Shown piece by piece: positions 56,201-62,539 of a stretch of DNA of 64,000 nt. The notes below the pieces were generated by a model. That model was not told the DNA's origin. It saw only the letters and a program-made list of their open reading frames with translations, and made no database searches. Numbering within the stretch: position 1 is the stretch's first letter; the number at the start of each line of letters is the position of its first letter. Both the position numbers and the translations under genes were made by a program. This stretch comes from Siphonodentalium dalli (Eukaryota > Mollusca > Scaphopoda > Gadilida > Siphonodentaliidae): contig CP136068.1 of the NCBI GenBank assembly GCA_032622095.1, positions 153,845,151 to 153,909,150 on the forward strand. The letters run 5' to 3'.

Positions 56201-58873
56201 CTAGATTTTTCAGACAAAGAAATGGAAGCTGGTCCAGATAATTATGGACGTGACGTGGCATATCAGAATCTGTTATCATGTAATTGTTCTGATATAACTA
56301 TTCGGCGCACCTACGCTTACGGCCATTATCGGCGCTAAGTGGAGACTGGATTTCGAAATGCCACATCGCGATATTAATTGTGGTGTTTCATATTTCCAGA
56401 AGGATACGAGCTATGTTATGCGTTTTGATACCTTTAAGTTAAATAGTAGATGGTGTATGTACAGTTTCGTCCATACATACCGATATTATGACAAAAAGTT
56501 GAAATTAATATGTGAAAATATCGATTTCTTTTCAATTTCTAGCCGCCAATTTAGCAGCGATATTGGCTGTGAGTATCAATTGCCAAACCCTAATGAATAC
56601 TTCATGTCACTATTCCATATCAACATGTAATGGTGGATAGAAATCGCGAAACAATAACGCCAATCCTAAGAAAGTAAAGTAATGTAGACTTGTTTTCAAA
56701 TTTCGGTCGCCATTTTGGCCGCCATCTTCGATTTGGAAAACAATTTCTTGCATGAGATGTAATGTAATTACTTCACCTCAGTATTTACAACTCAATTGTA
56801 AGCATGGGTGGATTTGTCTCGACAATAATGCCCAATGATGTGAATATGAGGGAATTTCGGTGATTTTTCAAAATCTGTCCGCCATTGTGGGCGCCATTTT
56901 GGATTTGGGGGACTTTTATTTGGATATGGTACAAGGAAAGTTCTTCGCCTAAGTGTTCCCAACTTACAATAGTAAGCAGGTGTGGAGTTGTCATGACAAT
57001 AATGCTCACTGGTGTTAAACTCAGCGATTTTCGGCGATTTTTTATTTCTGGTGGCCATTTTGGCCGCCATCTTGGATTTGGGTAAATATTCCTCAAGTCA
57101 GGTATAAGAGGAATCCTAGCTCGAGTATCTCCTGCAAATATATATGCATGGGTGTTGTTATAATAGCAATAACATTCACTGATTCGAAACATAACATCGC
57201 GTTATTAACGGAGATTCGACTTTGGCCTATGTTACCGGCATTTGGGAAAACGTGATATCGGACAAAAATATCCCGCAATGAATGCATATTATGGTCCCCA
57301 TATGTTCGCCAATGACTCCTCTATATGACAAATGTATAACATGACGCAGAAATTCTAACATTTTCCCACAGAGACAAACGAAAGGTGGTAACATGTCAGA
57401 AAAATAGCATATTTTCACATTTCGGCGGCCATCTTGGCCGCCATATTGGATTCTGGTGTCGGAATTTTGGCTAATTTGTAAGGATTATATATTAGCATAA
57501 CGAATCGATCGGAAAACAAGACCGCATGTGCTATCATCTTTACTATAATGGCGATCAAAGAGACCTGGTGCATTTAAAAAAAATGGCCGCCATGATGGAC
57601 GCCATCTTGTCTGGAGTCTCTGCGGCCACTTTTTTTTCTTGTTAACAAGTGAAAAAAATTAGAAGAGACCTTAAGGAAGAAAATTAATGGGGTGAAGTTA
57701 AGTCCTGGGGGGGGGGGTGCAGAGGTCGACCAATATCTCCTGGACTACTTAGAGACACCCCCGCTTATACCACTGAACAACCAACTCCTCTGTTCATCTA
57801 CCTTATGTGATTACTGGCAGAGATTTATTTGAATATAAAAGTATAAAACCTTCTGGACTCTTCATTGTTTCCGTACACGACCAACACTACATTCACCACT
57901 GGACACGGGACAAGAATATATAAGGCAAAAATAACCTTTTATAAATAACAGTGGATCTTCTGATGGTGTGAGAAAAATAAAGTATAACGGAATAGGAAGG
58001 AACATATAACATACTCACTTTCTCAAAATACCTGCTGCCTGGTGATGTCTCTAGTTTGGAACAAATACCGCCGACAAAATCTTCTCCAAGTTCACATTTC
58101 AGTGCATCGCCTGTTCGATTAAAGGCACGTGAGGCCTTAGTTGTCGAAAATATTCATATTTGTTCCAATCACCGTAAACAGAAAAACATTAAAACGCATA
58201 CAGTTTCGTTCATATATACCATGACCATCGCGTAAACAGCATGTTATCATAAAGATTTACTATATTTTACCTAAGCAAGAGCCTGATTGTGTTACAGAAG
58301 ACATCACAATGCTGCTGGCTAATCACACATAAATGGCATAAACGCTCTTTATTTGTTCCATATCAGGAATTCACCAACAAAGAACGCTCTTTATGTTTAC
58401 CATCATAATATAAACAAACACCAGAAAAGTAACTTTTTATGCTTTTGTTTACATAACAATGGTCAAAGATATGACAATAACATACTGTTTATGCGATATT
58501 TCTTATTTGTATACGGACAAAGTCTGTCTACATTTTGTTGTTCTTTCTGTTTGTGGCGGTTTTTGACGGGTGGAAATATTTTCACAGGATACCCACCGCC
58601 AAGGCCAACCGTACCTTTAACGGTCACAGCATTGCAGGTTGTGTATCCAGCACATCGGACAAGACATTCGGGTGACGATCTTACGGTGATAACTCCAAGA
58701 GATTTTGAAAAATTGTATGTGACGTCTTTGGCACACCCAGGTACTGATGTGTACCGCGATGTATCGAACGAGCAAATGGCAGAAGCGGCTAGTGTTAATA
58801 AGGCAACAACAATGTGTCTGAACAGAGGTGTGGTCATCGGAAGTGCATTTCTCAGTTGAGTTGCCATATTCAT
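46652..58873 (-). CDS. Secreted PAN-EGF-fibrinogen-related (FReD) protein, four exons
   Basis: A spliced gene on the minus strand. Exons: 58873-58615, 58110-58019, 50942-50837, 47283-46652. The joined length is 1089 bases, divisible by three, and every junction agrees in phase (1, 0, 1). The protein has a signal peptide (hydrophobic core IVVALLTLAASAIC), a PAN/apple-like domain (PECLVRCAGYTTCNAVTV, then LKCELGEDF), a short EGF-like module (NPCRYHGGHW...CVDC...FCERYP) and a complete C-terminal fibrinogen domain (DCAEASALL, GGWTFLQKR, FNRNWTEYVVGFG, YWVGLE, VDNDCDSCGA, GWWF). Such proteins are secreted or matrix lectin-like molecules, often linked to innate recognition in invertebrates; the ligand cannot be told. 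The 58900 ATG is also in frame but falls in transposon-derived sequence, so 58873 or 58867 is the more likely start. Confidence 0.88.
47340..48310 (+). repeat. Dispersed repeat, copy interrupted by a foldback
   Basis: Homologous to 15820-16245 (GTCTACGTAATTTGG, CTTTATTTCTACCATATCA, TTTGTTTGGGACCCAAACA, AGAAAGGTAGTTCAAG, GTGGCTTTAAA). The foldback at 47408-47974 divides it. Confidence 0.75.
47408..47974. mobile_element. Foldback element with a CTCCTAATTAGGA array
   Basis: The ~44-bp terminal inverted repeats are ATTGGTGCCACATAA...AAATTTGGGTCCCAGTATGTCC and their complement, with about one mismatch. The core is about two dozen ~21-bp units centred on the palindrome CCTAATTAGG, joined by CTTACTAT or GATACTAAG. 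The unit orientation flips near 47545, so the array is itself inverted. It lies about 125 bp upstream of the exon 4 acceptor. Confidence 0.9.
48311..49674. other. Intronic stretch without recognised features
   Basis: AT-rich. Segments near 48430-48570 share blocks with 28585-28765, and 49139-49190 shares CCCATAAATG-type sequence with 1770-1820. GAGTTATTCCCCTTC is inverted at 48871-48910. No exon with good splice sites was seen. Confidence 0.4.
49675..49960 (+). repeat. Dispersed segment related to 59690-59960
   Basis: Shared blocks: TTCCACCAGT-AAAACCT, GAACTTTTT, CACATTTGGGGG/GCAGCAGGGGG, TCGA-ATT and TGAGC. It is a diverged internal piece of the TIR element found complete at 58896-60382. 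Confidence 0.55.
50405..50614. mobile_element. Short (210-bp) member of the ATCATGTCACGAATCTCTACTC family
   Basis: The left end GTCATGCCATGAATATCAAC and the right end GTAGAGATTCGTGGCATGAT are inverted copies, as in the 1.5-kb element at 58896-60382. Another lone right end lies at about 50091-50118. Internally deleted and non-autonomous. Confidence 0.7.
50747..50818. repeat. Perfect palindrome, 34-bp arms, beside an exon donor site
   Basis: AGACTGGTACCCTGTCCCAA and CTCCAGCTACTCGC, then a 4-base loop CCGT, then the exact inverse. On the pre-mRNA (minus strand) the hairpin starts 18 nt after the 5' splice site of exon 3. The absence of mismatches suggests recent origin. Confidence 0.95.
50837..50942 (-). 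CDS. FReD gene exon 3: EGF-like module
   Basis: The acceptor has a good pyrimidine tract (CCTCTTTATTACAG|AAG) and the donor is ATTG|GTGAGT. The exon encodes KNPCRYHGGHW...SRCVDC...GQFCERYPI with four cysteines rather than six, so the EGF-like fold is atypical. It starts in phase 0 after exon 2 (YFEK) and ends in phase 1 before exon 4. Confidence 0.8.
50975..51370. mobile_element. Paired-hairpin inverted-repeat element (copy 2)
   Basis: Same plan as 828-1186. The ends TGTGTCTGACATTTGTAGAA and their inverse enclose two hairpins built on AGAGGGTGAATTTAG/CTAATATCACCCTCT (about 51005-51060 and 51270-51350). The left end lies about 32 bp upstream of the exon 3 acceptor on the transcript. Confidence 0.7.
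51740..52600. repeat. TGTGTAGAA/TACACATT-rich region split by a TIR element
   Basis: ACACAATGTGTAG-type motifs are dense at 51740-51900 and again at 52360-52600. Between them, GATCGTAGACAAGGAATGTA at 51980 is inverted at 52348-52370, and AAACTTTCATGGCG at 52062 is inverted at 52213. This indicates an element of about 390 bp inserted in the array. Confidence 0.65.
52640..52848 (+). repeat. Direct repeats flanking the 4.9-kb foldback
   Basis: ATGATACACCAACCGTT-GAATAACTAGTCGT occurs at 52646 and 52804. TTAGAGACACTCCC...CTGAACAACCAACTCCTCTG at 52688 recurs right of the foldback at 57750. Part of the flank was duplicated, perhaps when the element inserted or by unequal exchange. Confidence 0.75.
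54690..54905 (+). pseudogene. Conserved coding fragment in the left inner arm (tentatively transporter-like)
   Basis: The plus frame reads ADTFLLRRRRPYCIIYPNSL, then DDNNTHGASLWVCVMIVEMK. The inverted right arm (55940-55720, minus) gives the related LLRRRPECTDYPHFLTII and EKNNARGASLWTCAMIVGMK. A similar amino acid pattern in both copies suggests a genuine coding origin. The RRP...S/GASLW...M pattern faintly recalls the TM2-TM4 region of SLCO/OATP transporters, but this is a weak guess. Short and without start, stop or splice evidence. Confidence 0.3.
55142..55308 (-). pseudogene. Exon-like segment in the foldback centre
   Basis: Between ATGCAG and C|GTGAGT on the minus strand the frame reads QENGRIGDVTKKSLGVPTFV then ELNARAHQRNIPLDVLRVEH, followed by a hydrophobic FTLLLMAFVLS and an in-frame TGA. 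It has protein-like composition and both splice sites, but I do not recognise the family. It could be a captured host exon that is now broken, or a terminal exon. Confidence 0.3.
55335..55528 (-). pseudogene. Membrane-segment-like fragment in the foldback centre
   Basis: The frame RVLLSSLGVSVSMWAVLF, then HYVFKEQFTVSMAMAVAVGE resembles transmembrane helices of major-facilitator carriers (a SLC16-like Y-F-K-x-x-x-A pattern). Only about 60 residues, with no splice context verified. Together with the neighbouring fragments it hints that the foldback centre holds captured transporter-type exons. Low certainty. Confidence 0.22.
55720..55940 (-). pseudogene. Right-arm partner of the conserved coding fragment
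   Basis: The inverted counterpart of 54690-54905, reading LLRRRPECTDYPHFLTII and NNARGASLWTCAMIVGMKWA with a frameshift between them. It is best read as one arm of the inverted duplication. Confidence 0.3.
57746..58018 (+). repeat. Right flank of the foldback, duplicated from the left flank
   Basis: TTAGAGACACCCCCGCTTAT, CACTGAACAACCAACTCCTC and AAACCTTCTGGACTC repeat 52688-52800. After 57870 the sequence is unique up to the exon 2 donor. Confidence 0.7.
58019..58110 (-). CDS. FReD gene exon 2: end of the PAN/apple domain
   Basis: 92 bases between TCGAACAG (acceptor) and AAA|GTGAGT (donor). With the last G of exon 1 the frame reads GDALKCELGEDFVGGICSKL, then SPGSRYFEK, supplying the last PAN cysteines. 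The phase is 1 on entry and 0 on exit. Confidence 0.85.
58119..58620 (+). mobile_element. 500-bp TTAA MITE (copy 3) that forms intron 1 of the FReD gene
   Basis: TTAA at 58119-58122 and 58617-58620. The ends are TTAAAGGCACGTGAGGCCTT and GGCCAACCGTACCTTTAA, and the interior is highly similar to 3646-4145. On the minus strand its terminal AAAG|GTACGG is the intron 1 donor; the acceptor CAG lies 8 bases beyond the other TTAA. A branch-site-like AACTAAG lies in its other end. The intron (58111-58614, 504 bp) is thus almost entirely the MITE. Confidence 0.88.
58615..58873 (-). CDS. FReD gene exon 1: signal peptide and start of the PAN/apple domain
   Basis: It starts MNMATQLRNALP with a hydrophobic helix (IVVALLTLAASAIC) typical of a signal peptide, then PGCAKDVTYNF and SPECLVRCAGYTTCNAVTV. 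The last codons GTT AAA G include the TTAA of the MITE insertion site. Three in-frame ATGs (58900, 58873, 58867) are possible; the first overlaps transposon terminal sequence. Confidence 0.85.
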
Positions 58874-59988
58874 TGTCGTTGAACATAAAATGTAGATCAT
58901 GTCACGAATCTCTACTCTGGCTATACGCCCGTCGCCCTTTTCAGCGTTCGCCCGGTTGTATCACGGTTGATCGCGCCAAAAAATATCTCTATACAGTAAT
59001 GCCCAAAGTAATTGACCACTTAACCACATAATTAATTTGGGAATTACTGTAGCAAATCAAGTTTTAAGTTTGTCGTGTTACCAGTAAAACTTGTCCCACG
59101 TGGCAGGTGTGCCAGAATATTATACAGAATTAACACAAACAGTTTATCGCAAACGGTTGGTAGGAAATTCCCTCAACGAATGTCAGGAAACTGCTTCGTG
59201 GCGTTTAAGTGTTATACAGTGTTGATGGTTGTTGTATGTTGCCTCGACAACCCTTAGAGGAATTGTTCAAATTATGCTGTTCCAGAACAATATTCAGGTC
59301 ACATCTAATTAAGGTTTGGGTTCATTGTGTTTAAGCGAACCACTTCGATGGACAAAGCTAGCTAATTATTCTTAGAGTAATCGTCAAAACTATATGTAGT
59401 TATAGCAATATTCGGTGCCATCCAAGGTATGAGGTTATTGTATTTCGTATACAGTATGCGACCCACCCTGACAGACAAAGCTAATGGGATTCGAATTCAT
59501 AATGATGCCGGGTGCAATTTCAGATAAGAGATCTTTCGATTTAATGGTGTGTCTTTAATTAGTTCCTGTGGGCGACAATATATTATAAATGTGTGACATA
59601 TAATGTGTGGTGCACTTAAAAGTCACCCGTCAAGTCCATGACAATTTCGCTGATAATGTCGGAATCTCTACTTTGGCTAACGCCCGTAAAGATCATATTC
59701 CACCAGTACAAAACCTAGGAACTTTTTGATAACATTGAACAAACAAGGCAGGGAATATGTTCCTTTCTTAATACTTGTTCCTCAATAATCTACTTCACAT
59801 TTGGGGGTGGTCACAACTCGAGATTGCACGATGTTCTGTGACATTTGTGAGCCGATATCATGATAAACATTGATTTAATTACCCAGGAGAAATTCCATAA
59901 TTGTAAGCGACGCAAAGAAAACTCGCTCACAAAGTCATTTTAATCAATTATTTCGAGTGGGGACCTTCACCTACAGTGAAGTAGATTA

Positions 59989-60227
59989 TTAACCCTTTTA
60001 GTGCCAGGGGCCGATCTTATCGGCCCTAATTTATGGTCTGTAGAGTGCCCTAAAAAAAAAAAAAAAAATTAAATTAAATTTTTTTTTGTTTTTTTGTTTT
60101 GGATTAGGCCAATGCATTCTCTTATATATGCGAGGCGACCTATGGTCGACTCGCATATATAAGAGAATGCATTGGCACAGGGTATATGGGTCGATACAAA
60201 AATCGGACCTGGCACTCAAAGGGTTAA
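59989..60227. mobile_element. 239-bp TTAA MITE with one 69-bp palindrome
   Basis: The ends TTAACCCTTTTAGTGCCAGG and CCTGGCACTCAAAGGGTTAA are inverted. The interior has an A/T run and the 69-bp palindrome at 60108-60176, the same palindrome as in the elements at 2496 and 10041 although the termini differ. Confidence 0.85.
60108..60176. repeat. 69-bp near-perfect palindrome GCCAATGCATTCTC...GAGAATGCATTGGC
   Basis: 33-bp arms around TAT with one mismatch. The same palindrome occurs at 2649-2717, 2781-2849, 10194-10262 and 10343-10411, for five copies in two MITE types. Confidence 0.95.
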
Positions 60228-60404
60228 AGAATAAGTAATAAATAAGAAAGATATTCCCTGCGTTATTTTTTCGACTTTATAAGGTTCCCTGTCAAAAATT
60301 CAGAAAGTTCCCAGGTTTTGTACTGGTGTATAATATGATCTCACGGGCGTTATAGACTGAGTAGAGGTTCGTGACATGATCATGTTGACGTGGTGTTGTC
60401 CCTT

Positions 60405-60515
60405 TACTCCGATGGTTCGATACTCCGAAGCCCCAAATACTTCGAAGGTCCTATACTCCGAAGGTCCTATATTACGAAGATCTATAATACTCCGAAGGTC
60501 CGATACTACGAATAT
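60405..60515 (+). repeat. ~20-bp tandem repeat (ATACTCCGAAGGTCC)
   Basis: About five diverged copies of TCCTATACTCCGAAGG in a row. A short array with no coding frame. Confidence 0.8.
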
Positions 60516-61764
60516 ACTCTTCCATTATAATTTAATATGCAAACGATATAAGTCCCAGTACCACATCAACCCACAGGCCTCTATAGCTGGGGGAATACCA
60601 GAATATATAATTAATGTAACACAAGTTTTGTCGGTTATAATTCATTCTGCATTTTTCTGAGAAACTGAAGTTTCCATATTCCTTTGGAAATTGTCCAGAT
60701 CAAATCAGAATGATTTGTAACCAACACAAGTCGTAAATAAATTAAAGTGTCAATGACACTGTAGAGTGTAGATCAACTTGGGTAGGCATGAATTGTATGC
60801 TGAACAGTCAATATAATGATAATGATATAATGAAAGTCAAAACAGTTTTAGTGAAGGGATTGTATTTTGTAGATGAAATTGCTTTCATTGCTCCAATAAA
60901 TGTAGGCTGCAGGGTGTTTCAAATGTGAAATCCAAAATGGCTGCTGGCGGCCATGTTTTTTACGAATGTCAGAAAAATATCGATGGCTCCCATCAAGAAG
61001 TAATCGCGAATATCCATATGCCGATTGGTGACGATCGGGTGAGGGATGTGGCCTGCATGCATATGGTGCACCAAAGGAAATTGTTGACGCACGGACGGAC
61101 AATGGACGTCAATCTATGGCAATAACTTCAACTTGAGCTAACAATTTAAGATTTCATTACAATATTTGTACATGGTGGCAGTGTTCAGACGACTGTAGCG
61201 ATGTACTGATCTCTGTCTTGCAGTTTGATATTTAGTATATGTAGCGTGTTTCCACGATTTATTACCCGACCGTTGTGTTCGTAAATTGAACCTACTATAG
61301 CAGACTTGTATCAACGAAAGGTGATTGCGCTGGTCTTTTTCATAAAAGACCATTTTTAAGTTATGACCCTGGCTCCGCACATGTTTGCCCCAGTGACCCA
61401 ATTTGAACAATCTGAACCCCAGTAACTCAATGACCCTTCATACAAAATATAAGCTAAATAGGCCTGATGGTTTGTGAGAAGAAATAGTTTTAAGAATTAC
61501 TATGTAGGGAAAGAGTTATGGCCCTGGATTTGCAACTATTTGACTTGGTGACATCATTTAAGTTAAATGATGTAACAAATCTGAATGTGAGTCACATAGG
61601 GAACATCAACACCAAATACGAATCCTTAAGTCTTATGGTTCTGGAGATGATGTTTAAAGAATTGTTGACGGACGGACATCCCGACAGACGAGGACTGATG
61701 ACAATAGCTCCACCAGAGACTTCATCTCATGTGAGCTAAAAAAGATGGTTGCATAAAATTTAGA
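60516..61764. other. Non-coding stretch with short-element remnants
   Basis: AAAATGGCTGCTGGCGGCCA at 60937 matches the block at 4571. GGACGGACAATGGACGTC (61092) and GACGGACGGACATCC (61667) are ends typical of short non-autonomous elements of marine invertebrates. No gene recognised. Confidence 0.4.
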
Positions 61765-61850
61765 CAAGATGGCATCCATCATGGCTGCCCTTTTGCTTGA
61801 TATGCACCAGATCTTTTTGATTGACATTATATTGAATAACTAGCAGGGTT
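61765..61850. repeat. Fragment of the 4.9-kb foldback arm
   Basis: GACAAGATGGCATCCATCAT, then GGCTGCC, and ATGCACCAGATCTTTTTGAT match 52978-53050 (GACAAGATGGCGTCCATCAT, ATGCACCAGGTCTCTTTGAT). A truncated third arm of the family. Confidence 0.75.
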
Positions 61851-62539
61851 AAAATTACCCGGCGTTGCCCATGTTAAAGTGATGTGAAACCCTCTGCATG
61901 TTTTTGTGGATATTTGGTGGGAATAGAGATGACTCTTTCTCAAAGTGTTACACGTATTCTCATAAATTGTCATTTTGTTTATCGTGATTAATCCGTTCCA
62001 CCAATAAAGAAGTATTTATTTATTTTCTGAATATACTTCAGACTTTATAACATGAAACATGAACATCATAAACACATTAGTTCGCAAAAATTAAAGACGA
62101 CAATTGGGCTTTACATATATAGAGATGTATCAATCAATCTAGTTGGTTAGACTAAGATTTTGAGGACACCTGGCTATCATATCTCCGAGGCTATGAAGAT
62201 ACAGATGTTTTAAAGAAATATCCAGGTGCTCCTCTGTTCATGGCGCTATCTATTGGCGAAATATTCTCAGTTTAAAAGAAATGTCGATATGCCTGTATAT
62301 CAGCTACATACGCCCGATTTTGAGTTGTTTATTTTATTTTTTGTTTGTGTGGAAACTATATTGAATGGAACAGACTCAATTGTGTTATAATATATACATG
62401 ATCCATTCTAATATGCAGTCCCCTGATGGTTCGAGGTCTCTCAGTTTGCAAGAATATGTGCATCTGTTAAATAAAATGAGAAATATACGTTTAATGCTTT
62501 CTTCTATGTATCTGTTTTGCTAGCTCATTATACATTTTT
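61851..62539. other. AT-rich stretch without recognised features
   Basis: No open frame with protein character and no repeat unit that I can place. It borders the satellite-like array to the right. Confidence 0.4.

Larger units (their letters stand above)
52849..57745. mobile_element. 4.9-kb giant foldback with ~2-kb arms
   Basis: The ends are GTCCAGGAGATATTGGTCGA and its inverse. The arms pair almost continuously: the outer part (52849-54250 with 56290-57745) carries the blocks GGACGCCATCTTGTCTGGAG and CAAGATGGCGGCCAAAATGG. The inner part (54390-54910 with 55735-56200) carries conserved protein-like frames. About 0.8 kb in the centre is unpaired. It lies in intron 2 of the FReD gene. No transposase is recognised. 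A related truncated fragment sits at 61765-61850. Confidence 0.85.
50943..58018 (-). other. Intron 2 of the FReD gene
   Basis: A 7.1-kb intron from GAGAAA|GTGAGT (58018) to ATTACAG (50943). It contains the paired-hairpin element (50975-51370), a TIR element in a TACACATT-rich array (51740-52600), the 4.9-kb foldback (52849-57745) and duplicated flanks. Confidence 0.7.
58896..60382. mobile_element. 1.5-kb element with ~40-bp terminal inverted repeats upstream of the FReD start codon
   Basis: The left end ATCATGTCACGAATCTCTAC-TCTGGCTATACGCCCGT and the right end ACGGGCGTTATAGAC...GTAGAGGTTCGTGACATGAT are inverted copies. A further left-type end at about 59660 suggests nesting. Internal sequence is shared with 49675-49960. 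The 239-bp TTAA MITE lies inside. Any 5' untranslated region or promoter of the FReD gene must lie in or beyond this element. Confidence 0.75.

Noticed and set aside
58463-58614. Extension of the exon 1 frame beyond the splice donor (to 58463)
   Set aside because: This part reads MITE sequence shared with 3646 and 16818. It is intronic if the donor at 58614 is used.
58353-58859. Plus-strand frame of 168 codons
   Set aside because: It is the antisense shadow of FReD exon 1 plus the MITE and has no domain of its own.
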